A stretch of 58,988 nucleotides of DNA from an uncultured Paracoccaceae bacterium (GTDB lineage: Bacteria > Pseudomonadota > Alphaproteobacteria > Rhodobacterales > Rhodobacteraceae), in contig CAKZTM010000002.1 of assembly GCA_937920555.1 (NCBI GenBank), forward strand, positions 1 to 58,988. Reading direction: 5' to 3'. The translations under genes and the position numbers were made by a program. Below, piece after piece: positions 7,527 to 15,348 of this stretch (positions within the stretch are counted from its first letter, which is position 1; each line of letters begins with the position of its first letter). The notes beneath the pieces were generated by a model. The model saw nothing but the letters and a program-made list of their open reading frames with translations, was not told the DNA's origin and made no database searches.

Positions 7527-8111
7527 ATGGCGCATTATCCAGACATTTATGTATTGCGACATGGTCAAACGGCTTGGAACCTTGCGGGGCGTTTTCAGGG
7601 GCACATGGACAGTCCGCTGACGCAAAAGGGGCGGCGTCAGGCCCATGAGCAGGGGCAATTGCTGGCCGGGCTGGATCTGGCGTGGGATCAGACGGATCTG
7701 TTTTGCAGCCCTCAGGGGCGCGCGGTGGAGACTGCGGAGATTGCTTTGGCGCTTGTCGGGCAAGAGGCGCGCCGGGATGCGCGGTTATGCGAGATTTCAT
7801 TTGGTGCGTGGGAGGGGCTGACCTTGCCCAACATCGAGGCCGGTTGGCCCCATATCGATCACGCGGGCGATCCTTTTTTGTGGAATTTCGCCGCACCCGG
7901 CGGTGAGAGTTTTGGGGGGATGGCCCAGCGCTTGGGTGATTTTCTGGAGGAGTTGCAGCGTCCATCGGTCATTATTTGCCACGGGATCACCTCGCGGGTG
8001 TTGCGCGGTTTATGGCTTGGAGTGGACATGGAGGCCATGGGCGATTTGCCCGGCGGGCAGGGCTGCATTCACCACCTTTCGGCCCTTGGCCAGACCCAGA
8101 TGCGACTTTGA
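7527..8111 (+). CDS. Histidine phosphatase family protein (phosphoglycerate mutase-like)
   Basis: A 194-residue protein with the phosphohistidine motif LRHGQTAWN (catalytic His12), the Arg-containing CSPQGRAVETAE (SxxxRAxxTA), Glu96 in FGAWEG and the second catalytic His152 in ICHGITSRVLR. This is the cofactor-dependent phosphoglycerate mutase/phosphatase superfamily (branch 1). The substrate cannot be read from sequence. CobC-type alpha-ribazole phosphatase, sugar-phosphate phosphatase or a broad-specificity enzyme are all possible, and there is no cobalamin gene next to it. Likely co-transcribed with the MarC gene. Confidence 0.88.
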   Translation: MAHYPDIYVLRHGQTAWNLAGRFQGHMDSPLTQKGRRQAHEQGQLLAGLDLAWDQTDLFCSPQGRAVETAEIALALVGQEARRDARLCEISFGAWEGLTLPNIEAGWPHIDHAGDPFLWNFAAPGGESFGGMAQRLGDFLEELQRPSVIICHGITSRVLRGLWLGVDMEAMGDLPGGQGCIHHLSALGQTQMRL

Positions 8112-8211
8112 ACTTTTTTCACGACAATTGACCAATATCGCGCTTGACCGGGGCATTGAGCATCATTAGAACGCCCCAATACCGAAGAACCAGATCGGTA
8201 TTGCGAAGTTC

Positions 8212-8288
8212 GCGGTTGTAGCTCAGCTGGTTAGAGTGCCGGCCTGTCACGCCGGAGGTCGCGGGTTCGAGCCCCGTCAACCGCGCCA
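8212..8288 (+). tRNA. tRNA-Asp (anticodon GUC)
   Basis: A 77-base cloverleaf: acceptor GCGGTTG/CAACCGC, D-arm GCTCAGCTGGTTAGAGT, anticodon arm CCGGC-CTGTCAC-GCCGG with anticodon GTC, T-arm with GGTTCGAGCC, discriminator G and an encoded CCA. Confidence 0.97.
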
Positions 8289-8327
8289 CTTCTCCCACGT
8301 CCTCAAAATTCAGATTGAATGTCGGGG

Positions 8328-8356
8328 GCCGCCTTTTGGGCGGCGGTGGTGTTTTT
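8328..8356 (+). terminator. Probable terminator after tRNA-Asp
   Basis: GCCGCC and GGCGGC form a six-pair stem around a TTTTG loop, followed after seven bases by TTTTT. The imperfect spacing to the T-run lowers confidence. It lies 40 bases after the tRNA. Confidence 0.5.
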
Positions 8357-8438
8357 GCCAAGTCTTTTGGGATCGGCGCTGCTCTGTCGTGGTGGGCGTG
8401 GCGCGATATCATTTACAGATTTTTAACAAATCGCTCGA

Positions 8439-8460
8439 AACTGTGATTTACGTCACAGTT
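8439..8460. promoter_or_regulatory. Perfect CRP-type operator
   Basis: AACTGTGA at 8439-8446 and TCACAGTT at 8453-8460 form a perfect eight-base inverted repeat around six bases, containing exactly TGTGA-N6-TCACA, the consensus for CRP/cAMP receptor proteins. The centre is at 8449.5. A -10-like TATCGT at 8479-8484 puts a transcription start near 8491 at +41.5 from the centre, the usual class II activation geometry. No protein gene starts nearby; the tRNA-Asp lies upstream and the doxX gene ends convergently. Confidence 0.7.
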
Positions 8461-8490
8461 GTATCGCCCATCACCGGCTATCGTTTAAGT

Positions 8491-8650
8491 GATCGGCGGT
8501 AACTTCCCAGTCCCGCAGGTCGTCCCGCTAAGCGCTTATTTGTTAGGTGTGGGGGGTACTATCAAGTAGCTGCAATTATCGCAGTATATCTATTTTAGCA
8601 GCAGCACTTTTAAGCATCAGTGGGACCGGGCCGCAAAGCCCGGTCTTTTT
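8491..8650 (+). ncRNA. Candidate small RNA under a CRP-type site
   Basis: The evidence is positional. A CRP-type class II site with a matching -10 (TATCGT) predicts a start near 8491, and a strong intrinsic terminator at 8624-8650 would give a transcript of about 160 bases. No reading frame with a ribosome site is present between them. The transcript has two small hairpins (CTGC-N7-GCAG; TACT-N4-AGTA) and a C-rich 5' part (CTTCCC, two copies of GTCCCGC) that could pair with ribosome sites. It does not resemble 6S, tmRNA or another family I know. The terminator could instead serve long transcripts from upstream. Confidence 0.42.
8624..8650 (+). terminator. Strong intrinsic terminator with no coding gene upstream
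   Basis: A perfect eight-pair stem, GACCGGGC/GCCCGGTC with loop CGCAAA, is followed directly by TTTTT. It reads rightward, whereas the nearest gene on its right (doxX) is transcribed leftward and the nearest left feature (tRNA-Asp) has its own hairpin, so it implies a further rightward transcript. Confidence 0.85.
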
Positions 8651-8660
8651 GCATTTGCAG

Positions 8661-9215
8661 TTACGGTTGTGACCGCCGGTCCAACAGTGCATCGAGCGAC
8701 AGCGGGCCTGCGCCGCGCACGACCAAGATCAACAGCAACACGGTCCAGATCAGCCGTTGGTCCAGAATTTTGGCATCAGGCACATTGTCAAACCAGCTTC
8801 CGATTGTCAGCGCGTCGGCGGCATGTCCGGTGATGTCCACAAAGCTGACCACGAACAAAAAGGCGATCATTGCAAGGCTTGCGGCCCGGGTGAACAGGCC
8901 CACCACGATCAGGGCGGGGATAATGAACTCGCCCCATGTGCCCAAGAGCACGACAAATTTGGAGAATGCGCCAAGTTGTGAGGGGTCGTAGCCTGCTGCC
9001 TCCATCTGTTTGGGGAGGATTTGGATATAGGCCCCTGCGGAGGGGGAGAATATGCCGAAAAATCCTTCGCCCAATTTGGTCAGGGCCGAGGACCACAGCC
9101 AGGTTGCGATGGTGGCGAAGAATGTGAAGCGGGCCAACGTGGAGATGAATGCGCCATCGATGAGGCGGGCGATTGGTCCGAGTATTCTATCTTCGAGCCG
9201 GTACAGAAATTGCAT
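8661..9215 (-). CDS. DoxX-family membrane protein of the bufferin operon
   Basis: A 184-residue DoxX/TQO-small-subunit type protein with four hydrophobic helices, including an N-terminal one with FFATIATWLWSSALTKLG and a second with VLLGTWGEFIIPALIVVGLF. DoxX proteins are quinone-linked membrane proteins of poorly known function. It is the last gene of a leftward set, 14 bases after bufC. DoxX genes are frequent partners of DUF2282/MNIO/BufC operons. A role in membrane redox support of copper handling is inference. Confidence 0.87.
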   Translation of the reverse strand: MQFLYRLEDRILGPIARLIDGAFISTLARFTFFATIATWLWSSALTKLGEGFFGIFSPSAGAYIQILPKQMEAAGYDPSQLGAFSKFVVLLGTWGEFIIPALIVVGLFTRAASLAMIAFLFVVSFVDITGHAADALTIGSWFDNVPDAKILDQRLIWTVLLLILVVRGAGPLSLDALLDRRSQP

Positions 9216-9229
9216 GATGGTTCCTTTTC

Positions 9230-9979
9230 TTATTGCTCTTGTATTTGGCTGATCAGTTGAGCGGTCAGCATGCCGCCAATGTTTTGGCCCAAGTCGAAGC
9301 CGGGTTCGGCGTTGGTTGCAATTTCCGCCGCATCTTGAAGGGTTTTACCTGATTGAAGGGCGTTTAGGAAGGCCGCGCCGCCTTGGGGCAGCAGTGTCAT
9401 TTGCACCTCGTGCAAAGGCCGCGAGATCAGCACATCCTCGGCGCGCGGTTCTATCGGCGACCTGTCTTCGGTTGCGTTAAACCGCCAGATCGAGAAAATC
9501 GGGTGGTCCGAGGTGATGATCTGCACCGAGGCATGCAGCTTAAAGCGCAGGTCGCCCAAGCGCTCAGGTGCGATTTGTGACAGCGCATCGGGGCCTGTCA
9601 CCGGGTCGTCTGCTGCGTGGTAGGCGGTTCGGCGGCCATGTTCCAGCCGCGCCATATCAGGCAGGTAGGGCAATTGTTGTGCAGGCTCGAAACCGGTCAG
9701 AAAATCGGCAAATCCGGCCCCGTAAAACATCATCAGGGGGGAGGTGGGAGGATGCAGGCGCACGTAATGGCCTGCGACCGCGTCGAAGAATTGCTCGCCC
9801 ACCAGCTGTTTGATCACTGGAAATGCGTCCCCCATGGCCCCAATCAGTGATGTGACCACATTGTTGCGGTAAACATTGAAGCGTTTATCGGCGGGGGTGC
9901 CATCGGGTTGCACGACCCCTTCGGGCACGGGCATGTCCGGGTTCAAGAGCGCTTGTGTAAAGGCCGTTTGATCAGCCAT
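9230..9979 (-). CDS. bufC: BufC/HvfC-type DNA-binding-domain protein (DUF2063), MNIO partner
   Basis: A 249-residue DUF2063 protein. The N-terminal half carries the family pattern FTQALLNPD, then [30 protein letters not shown] and Y-x-(R/L)xHPP. Despite the Pfam label of a putative DNA-binding domain, family members act as partners of MNIO (DUF692) enzymes, probably recruiting the peptide substrate. The start overlaps the bufB stop by eight bases, indicating translational coupling. The C-terminal half includes the conserved-looking [19 protein letters not shown]. Bufferin-type rather than methanobactin-type assignment follows from the DUF2282 neighbour. Confidence 0.9.
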   Translation of the reverse strand: MADQTAFTQALLNPDMPVPEGVVQPDGTPADKRFNVYRNNVVTSLIGAMGDAFPVIKQLVGEQFFDAVAGHYVRLHPPTSPLMMFYGAGFADFLTGFEPAQQLPYLPDMARLEHGRRTAYHAADDPVTGPDALSQIAPERLGDLRFKLHASVQIITSDHPIFSIWRFNATEDRSPIEPRAEDVLISRPLHEVQMTLLPQGGAAFLNALQSGKTLQDAAEIATNAEPGFDLGQNIGGMLTAQLISQIQEQ

Positions 9980-10838
9980 GGGCCGTGACGTGGCTCAGGC
10001 TTGTATGGGCGCGGTTGGCCTCATCGCGCAAGACCGACCATTCGGGCACATCATTGTCCCATTCGATCAGGGTTGCGGTCGGGCCGGTCAAGGATAGCGC
10101 ATAGTCATAGAGCGCCCAGACCGGATCGACGACCGGGTTGTTATGGGCATCGATCAAAAGTGGCGCGCCGGTCTCATCATGGTCTTCTTCATGGCCGCCC
10201 AGATGGATTTCCCCCACATGGTCAGTGGGGAAGGCATCGAGATATTCCTTGGGGTGATAATTCTGGTTGGTGGCTGACACAAAGACGTTGTTGACGTCCA
10301 ACAGCATGCCACAGCCTGTGCGGTTCACGACTTCTTGCAAAAAGTCGGTTTCGCTCATGTCGGATTGGGCAAATTGCACGTATGTGGAGGGGTTCTCCAG
10401 CAGCATTTGCCGGCCCAGAACCTCTTGCACCTGATCCACATGATCGACCACTTTGTTCAGGGTCGCCTGATCATAGGGAACCGGCAAAAGGTCGTTGAGA
10501 AAGCCTGTGTCATGGGTCGACCAGGCCAAATGTTCGGAAAAGCTGGCTGGATTGAGCCAACCGGTGAGTTTTTTGAGCCGTGCGAGGTGATCCGCGTCAA
10601 GCGGTCCTTCGGAGCCTATGGACAGGCCAACTCCGTGGCACGAAATGGGAAAGCGTTCGGCGAGGTGACGCAGTTGCGCCAATTGTGGGCCGCCATCACC
10701 CATATAATTCTCGGCATGAATTTCCAGCCATGCGACCGGCCCGGCATTGTTTAGGATGTCATTGAGATGCTGGGGTTTGTATCCGACACCCACTGATGCA
10801 GGAAGGTCAGGTTTTGCACGCGCTGAGCCGTCTAACAC
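9972..10838 (-). CDS. bufB: MNIO-family (DUF692) bufferin-modifying oxidase
   Basis: Multinuclear non-heme iron-dependent oxidase that, in characterised bufferin systems, converts substrate cysteines into copper-binding modified residues. Family landmarks are [52 protein letters not shown] and EIHLGGHEE, supplying the His, Glu, Asp and Asn iron ligands of a TIM barrel. I chose the GTG at 10838 (288 residues) because AAGGAG lies six bases upstream and the length suits the family. A longer frame to 10895 is open but would begin inside the bufA1-bufB gap without a ribosome site. It lies 59 bases after bufA1. Confidence 0.92.
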   Translation of the reverse strand: MLDGSARAKPDLPASVGVGYKPQHLNDILNNAGPVAWLEIHAENYMGDGGPQLAQLRHLAERFPISCHGVGLSIGSEGPLDADHLARLKKLTGWLNPASFSEHLAWSTHDTGFLNDLLPVPYDQATLNKVVDHVDQVQEVLGRQMLLENPSTYVQFAQSDMSETDFLQEVVNRTGCGMLLDVNNVFVSATNQNYHPKEYLDAFPTDHVGEIHLGGHEEDHDETGAPLLIDAHNNPVVDPVWALYDYALSLTGPTATLIEWDNDVPEWSVLRDEANRAHTSLSHVTAHG

Positions 10839-10897
10839 GGGTGTCTCCTTAATATGTGGCCGGGTTCCGCCCCAAGAGGCGCGGAACCCGAGCAATT

Positions 10898-11191
10898 TTA
10901 TGCAGGCAGATCGCGATCAAGAGCCTCAAGCGAACCTTTACGGTCGTCTGGAAGATCCATAGTCAAACATGTGCCCTCAGGAACCAGTTTCCATGCATTG
11001 CCCTGATAATCAACAGTAGATGTACCGGCGCAAGATGTGCCTGGGCCTGCTGCGCAGTCGTTCGCACCAGCAAGCGAAACGCCGTAGCACTTCTCGTTAC
11101 CAGCAGCATTTGCGGTTGTTGCAGTGTAGGCGCCAAGTGCAGACGCAACTGCACCAGCTACAGCAATGCTTTTGAGAACTTTGTTGGACAT
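10898..11191 (-). CDS. bufA1: Bufferin precursor peptide (DUF2282)
   Basis: A 97-residue exported peptide. The N-terminal signal ([22 protein letters not shown]) ends near residue 30. The mature part has four cysteines (35, 46, 54, 75) in the DUF2282 arrangement: [18 protein letters not shown], then SCAGTS and PEGTC. In characterised bufferins the MNIO enzyme modifies the two inner cysteines, making a peptide that sequesters copper in the periplasm. Here that would be BufB with BufC acting before export. It is the first gene of the leftward operon and has an AGAGGA ribosome site. The operon is usually induced by copper through an ECF sigma factor, but none is in this window and I cannot define its promoter. 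Confidence 0.93.
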   Translation of the reverse strand: MSNKVLKSIAVAGAVASALGAYTATTANAAGNEKCYGVSLAGANDCAAGPGTSCAGTSTVDYQGNAWKLVPEGTCLTMDLPDDRKGSLEALDRDLPA

Positions 11192-11401
11192 GATTATTCC
11201 TCTCGGTTTTATTTAAACTGACGTCGTGTAGTCGACAGCCAAATCAATAGATGGGAAAAGATCACATGACACCTCACAACGGCGTTATATCACAGGTGAT
11301 TGAAGGAACGTAATATTTGCCGGGGGTGGTGGATGTTTCGTCTTTACCTAGCAGCAACTGTTTTTTGGTATCTACTGTCGCGTGAGCAAATGAGGACGGT
11401 A

Positions 11402-11752
11402 ATGAACCTATATTGTGTGCAAATTGACCTTTTAGACCACCAAAAGGCGTTATCTTTCGCCCATGCGGTGGACCAATGGTTGGGATATTTGCGCGATAAA
11501 GGGACCATTTCGGACTGGCGCATGTGCCGCCGGAAGCTGAATTTGGCCTCCGATTGTTACAAAGATTTTCTAATTGAGATTGAAGTTGACGACCTTGCGC
11601 AGCTGGATCGTGCGTTTCGGTTGATCGGATCAGACGATGAGGTGGCGGAAAAGTTGCACAATACGGTCCACCAGATGATTGGTGAGGCCACATATGGGTT
11701 GTACCGGCCCTTCCCAGACAGCGAGCGGGCTGAGCGCATGGCGATCTTATAG
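11402..11752 (+). CDS. DUF6614-like family protein
   Basis: A 116-residue soluble protein beginning MNLYCVQIDLLDHQKALSFA. It resembles a Rhodobacteraceae family (I recall DUF6614) of unknown function. It has the look of a small ferredoxin-like fold: strand NLYCVQIDL, helix, strand FLIEIEVDDLAQLDRAF. The frame is open further left, but ATG 11402 has GAGGAC upstream and starts the conserved region. Cysteines occur at residues 5, about 41 and about 51. It is divergent from the bufferin operon with about 200 bases between. An equally long frame on the other strand is a shadow. Confidence 0.65.
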   Translation: MNLYCVQIDLLDHQKALSFAHAVDQWLGYLRDKGTISDWRMCRRKLNLASDCYKDFLIEIEVDDLAQLDRAFRLIGSDDEVAEKLHNTVHQMIGEATYGLYRPFPDSERAERMAIL

Positions 11753-11842
11753 TGGTGTTCCCGCAGTCACAGCCCTCAGAAAGAGTATGGAATACCATAA
11801 GTTGGCTGGATTGAACAATTTCCCTTCTATATAGGTTGCGTC

Positions 11843-13000
11843 ATGATTACAGATACCGAGGCGCTCCGCAGCTTTTGCCTGAAATGCGCAGACCATCCAT
11901 TCGTTACGATCGATACTGAGTTTCATCGGGAACGGACTTATTATTCTCAGCTGTGTTTGGTGCAGATCGCGCATCCCGGTGATACGGATGACAGTGCGGT
12001 TTTGGTGGATGCCTTGTCGCCCGATCTGGATTTGGAGCCGCTTTACGAGTTGTTTCGCAACAAAGATGTGGTGAAGGTGTTCCATGCGGCCCGTCAGGAT
12101 TTGGAAATTTTCTTTGTTGAGGCCGAAACATTCCCCGAGCCTTTCTTTGACACGCAGGTCGCCGCCATGGTTTGCGGTTTTGGTGAGCAGGTCGGTTACG
12201 AGACTTTGGTGCGCAAGATCTGCCGGGCCTCTTTGGATAAGTCCTCGCGGTTTACCGATTGGAAGCAGCGCCCGCTGACGGCCAAGCAACAGGCCTATGC
12301 GCTGGCAGATGTGACCCATCTGCGCGACATTTATCTGCACCTGAAGGGCGAGCTGGATAAATCCGGTCGTGCCTCATGGGTCGAGGAAGAGTTGGGCGTT
12401 TTGTTGAACCCGCAGACGTATATCGTCGAGCCGGATCAAGCGTGGCGCCGCATCAAGCTGCGCAACACCAACCGGCAGTTTCTGGCGATTGTGCGTGAGT
12501 TGGCGAAGTTGCGCGAGGAGTTGGCCAAGGAGCGTGATGTTCCCAGAAGCCGGATCATTAAGGATGATGCGTTGCTGGAAATTGCGGGCTCCAAGCCAAA
12601 GGACGTGCATGCATTGGGCAAGTCGCGGCTGTTGATGCGCGAAGGGCGGCGCGGCGATCTTGCCGATGCGCTTTTGGCGGCAATTGCGCGCGGTGTTAAT
12701 TCCCCTCCTGAGGACGGCCCGGAGGTGCAATCGGTGGCGTCGCGAAAGCCGGGCAATGAGGGGCTGTGCGAGTTGTTGCGGGTTTTGCTCAAGGCCAAGG
12801 CGGAGGATGCGGGCGTGGCGCAAAAGCTGATCGCCACCAGCAGTGAGCTTGATCTATTGGCCGGTGATGTGGGGCAGGATTTGCCAGCACTCAAAGGCTG
12901 GCGCTACGAGGTGTTCGGCAAGGATGCCCAGCGGTTGATGGCCGGAGAAGTGGCCTTGTCGGCCGATGGAAGCAAGGTCAAGATCGTCGAGATTGTTTAA
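11843..13000 (+). CDS. rnd: Ribonuclease D
   Basis: 3'-to-5' exoribonuclease that trims tRNA precursors. The 385-residue length is typical. The N-terminal DEDDy exonuclease domain shows VTIDTEFHRE (metal ligands Asp24 and Glu26), then KVFHAARQDLEIF, and the third motif around QAYALADVTHLRDIY with its Tyr and Asp. One HRDC helical domain is clear after residue 210 (RELAKLREELAKERDVPRSRI), with a second degenerate one after it. It is monocistronic. Confidence 0.95.
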   Translation: MITDTEALRSFCLKCADHPFVTIDTEFHRERTYYSQLCLVQIAHPGDTDDSAVLVDALSPDLDLEPLYELFRNKDVVKVFHAARQDLEIFFVEAETFPEPFFDTQVAAMVCGFGEQVGYETLVRKICRASLDKSSRFTDWKQRPLTAKQQAYALADVTHLRDIYLHLKGELDKSGRASWVEEELGVLLNPQTYIVEPDQAWRRIKLRNTNRQFLAIVRELAKLREELAKERDVPRSRIIKDDALLEIAGSKPKDVHALGKSRLLMREGRRGDLADALLAAIARGVNSPPEDGPEVQSVASRKPGNEGLCELLRVLLKAKAEDAGVAQKLIATSSELDLLAGDVGQDLPALKGWRYEVFGKDAQRLMAGEVALSADGSKVKIVEIV

Positions 13001-13225
13001 AGTGCCACCCCAAATGCGGGAGCCGGTTTTCGCGTGACATTGCGCGCGCACTCAGACGACCCCAGCGGTATCATTGTTTCTGGTCAAATGGACGCGGCTC
13101 CGGAGCTTGAGAGCGTCGGCCATTTATTCTAAAATCACATGGTGCGATACCTACCGCTACGATATCAGGTAGCTTGACCGGGTGGCGCCCTCGATAAAGG
13201 CGTTGCCGATTTTCAGGACGGCGCT

Positions 13226-13717
13226 TTAGCGGAGCCGGATTGTCACATCGTTTTGGGCACCTGTAATTGCCACGGAGCTGACCGATCGCAGGCGCGAATT
13301 GGGAATGAATGTGCCCACTGAAAGCGTCTGGCTGCCGCCTTGGGCGGTGGCACCGACGGGGGGTGTTACGCGAAACTCGTACCAGATTGTGCCATTGCCG
13401 TCGGGTTGTCCGAAATTCAACGGTCGCAGGCGGGTGGAGTGATAGCCCAAACCGGGCACTTCACCATCGGCGCGCACGATCACACCGGACGGGGTAAAGT
13501 CGAGCCGGGCGCGTGTGACGCGGGTGACATCAACTTTGCCGTCGTCAACGACTTTCGCCACAGGCGTTTGAGGTTCGCCGGTTTGCGATGCGGCCTCGGC
13601 GGCATCATCGGAGTTTAGCAGATTGAGCGGATTGAGCCGCTGAAATGTGTCGCTTGTTCCCGCGCATGAGCTCAGAGCGCAAATTGCCAGAACTGCCAAA
13701 TATCGACCCGTCATCAT
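13226..13717 (-). CDS. Hypothetical lipoprotein
   Basis: A 163-residue predicted lipoprotein. The N-terminus MMTGRYLAVLAICALSSCAG has a short positive region, a hydrophobic core and the lipobox LSSC, so lipidation at that Cys is expected. The rest is beta-rich with no family I recognise; the segment YEFRVTPPVGATAQGG looks like an exposed loop. The frame is open further upstream but homology-like composition begins here. GGGGGA lies directly before the first of two adjacent ATG codons (13717 and 13714), so the second may be the true start. It is divergent from sufE, and the two start regions are close. Confidence 0.6.
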   Translation of the reverse strand: MMTGRYLAVLAICALSSCAGTSDTFQRLNPLNLLNSDDAAEAASQTGEPQTPVAKVVDDGKVDVTRVTRARLDFTPSGVIVRADGEVPGLGYHSTRLRPLNFGQPDGNGTIWYEFRVTPPVGATAQGGSQTLSVGTFIPNSRLRSVSSVAITGAQNDVTIRLR

Positions 13718-13874
13718 TCCCCCAGAAAACGCGGCTATTTTTGCCATCCAAACACACCAAACGGCGGAGGGAAAGGGACCAATTGGCAACCGCTGTGCGT
13801 TTTGTCCCGATTGCGACTGGACCGGGGGCAGTGGAAGGCATAGATCATGCGCATCACAGGCAAGGTAGGCTAAA

Positions 13875-14303
13875 ATGTCCGAGAGTTTTGAAGACATTGC
13901 GGAGAATTTCGACTTTTTGGATGAGTGGGAAGACCGCTACAGATATGTAATCGAGCTTGGCAAGGCGTTGCCTGCGATGGACGCGGCTTTGCAAATCCCG
14001 GCCACCAAGGTGGATGGTTGTGCCAGTCAGGTCTGGATTGCACCGGACATCAAGGGGCAGGGGGCGTCGGCGCGGATCTCGTTTTCGGGGGCGTCGGACG
14101 CGATGATCGTGCAGGGGCTAATTGCGATTTTGCACGCGCTTTACAGCGGCAAGACTGCGCCCGAGATTTTGGAGATTGACGCAAATCAGGCTTTGGCGGG
14201 GCTTGGGTTGGATCAGCATTTGTCGTCGCAGCGGTCCAACGGGCTCAAAGCGATGATCACGCGCATCCGCGAGCTGGCCTCGCGGGCCATAGAGACCGCA
14301 TGA
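13875..14303 (+). CDS. sufE: SufE family cysteine-desulfurase partner
   Basis: A 142-residue sulfur-acceptor protein. SufE takes sulfur from the SufS desulfurase and passes it to the SufBCD scaffold during Fe-S cluster assembly. The defining motif KVDGCASQVW is present with the sulfur-accepting Cys49, preceded by the family pattern EDIAENFDFLDEWEDRYRYV. It stands away from the suf operon, as is common in alphaproteobacteria. It ends 25 bases before the homocysteine methyltransferase gene and may be co-transcribed with it. Confidence 0.93.
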   Translation: MSESFEDIAENFDFLDEWEDRYRYVIELGKALPAMDAALQIPATKVDGCASQVWIAPDIKGQGASARISFSGASDAMIVQGLIAILHALYSGKTAPEILEIDANQALAGLGLDQHLSSQRSNGLKAMITRIRELASRAIETA

Positions 14304-14328
14304 ATTTTAGAGTTTAGGAGTAGTTGGA

Positions 14329-15348
14329 ATGACGAATTTGCTTGAGACGATGTTGGCTGATCGCGGTTGGTTGTTGGGGGACGGGGCCACGGGCACGAAC
14401 CTTTTCAATCTGGGGTTGGAGGCCGGCGAGGCACCTGAGCTGTGGAACTTTGATGAGCCGGGCAAGATCAAGGCGCTCTATGAGGGGGCGATCTATGCGG
14501 GCTCGGACATATTTCTGACCAACACATTTGGCGGTAATGCGTCGCGGTTGAAGCTGCACGGGTTGGAAAAGCGGGTTCACGAGGTCAACAAAGTGGCCGC
14601 CGAGATCGGTCGCGAGGCGGTAGATGCGTCGGGTCGGCAGGTGATTGTGGCCGGTTCCATGGGGCCGACCGGCGAGATTATGCAGCCCGTTGGCACGCTC
14701 AGCCACGCGGATGCGGTGGAGATGTTCGAGGAGCAGGCGCGCGGTCTGGTGGACGGTGGTGCGGATGTGCTTTGGGTTGAGACCATTTCGGCCCCTGAGG
14801 AGTTTGCAGCCGCCGCCGAGGCGATTGGCCGGGTCGGTGCCCCTTGGGTTGGCACCATGTCGTTCGATACGGCCGGGCGCACGATGATGGGGCTGACATC
14901 TGTGAATATGGTGGAGATGGTTGACGGGCTTGACCATGCGCCGATTGCTTTTGGGGCCAATTGCGGTGTCGGGGCGTCGGATTTGTTGCGCACGGTTTTG
15001 GGTTTTTCATCGACTAAGACCAAGCGGCCGATTGTGGCCAAGGGCAATGCGGGCATTCCCAAATATGTGGACGGTCACATTCATTATGATGGCACGCCGG
15101 AGTTGATGGCGGAATATGCGCTTTTGGCTCGTGATGCCGGTGCGATGATTATTGGCGGGTGTTGTGGGACAATGCCGGTTCATCTGGAAAAGATGCGTGC
15201 GGCGCTTGAAAACACGGCCCCGCGTCCGCGCCCTGATCTGGAGGCGATCACGCAGGCTTTGGGCGGGTTTTCATCCCCCGAAGACGGCACGGAGGCGAAA
15301 TCGGCCATTGCCCCGCGCGAGCGTCGCCGGCGCCGGAGCCAAGCCTAG
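14329..15348 (+). CDS. Homocysteine S-methyltransferase component of a split methionine synthase (BHMT-like)
   Basis: A 339-residue Hcy-binding TIM-barrel protein. It has GDGATGTNLF near the N-terminus and the three zinc-binding cysteines of the family: Cys212 (GANCGVG) and Cys278-Cys279 (IGGCCGT). Annotation pipelines usually call this betaine-homocysteine methyltransferase. With a corrinoid protein gene 1.3 kb downstream, and no full-length MetH here, it is more likely the homocysteine half of a cobalamin-dependent methionine synthase cut into separate proteins, as reported for related roseobacters. The C-terminal tail ends in a run of arginines (RERRRRRSQA). Its TAG stop overlaps the stop of the convergent radical SAM gene in the palindrome CTAG. 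Confidence 0.85.
   Translation: MTNLLETMLADRGWLLGDGATGTNLFNLGLEAGEAPELWNFDEPGKIKALYEGAIYAGSDIFLTNTFGGNASRLKLHGLEKRVHEVNKVAAEIGREAVDASGRQVIVAGSMGPTGEIMQPVGTLSHADAVEMFEEQARGLVDGGADVLWVETISAPEEFAAAAEAIGRVGAPWVGTMSFDTAGRTMMGLTSVNMVEMVDGLDHAPIAFGANCGVGASDLLRTVLGFSSTKTKRPIVAKGNAGIPKYVDGHIHYDGTPELMAEYALLARDAGAMIIGGCCGTMPVHLEKMRAALENTAPRPRPDLEAITQALGGFSSPEDGTEAKSAIAPRERRRRRSQA

Noticed and set aside
6828-7763. A 311-codon leftward frame across marC and the phosphatase
   Set aside because: Rich in Gln, His and Arg, spanning two clear genes on the other strand; a shadow.
11274-11798. A 174-codon leftward open frame opposite the DUF6614-like gene
   Set aside because: The rightward protein has coherent alpha-beta composition and a ribosome site; the leftward frame is Pro/Arg/Cys-rich noise that would also run into the bufferin promoter region.
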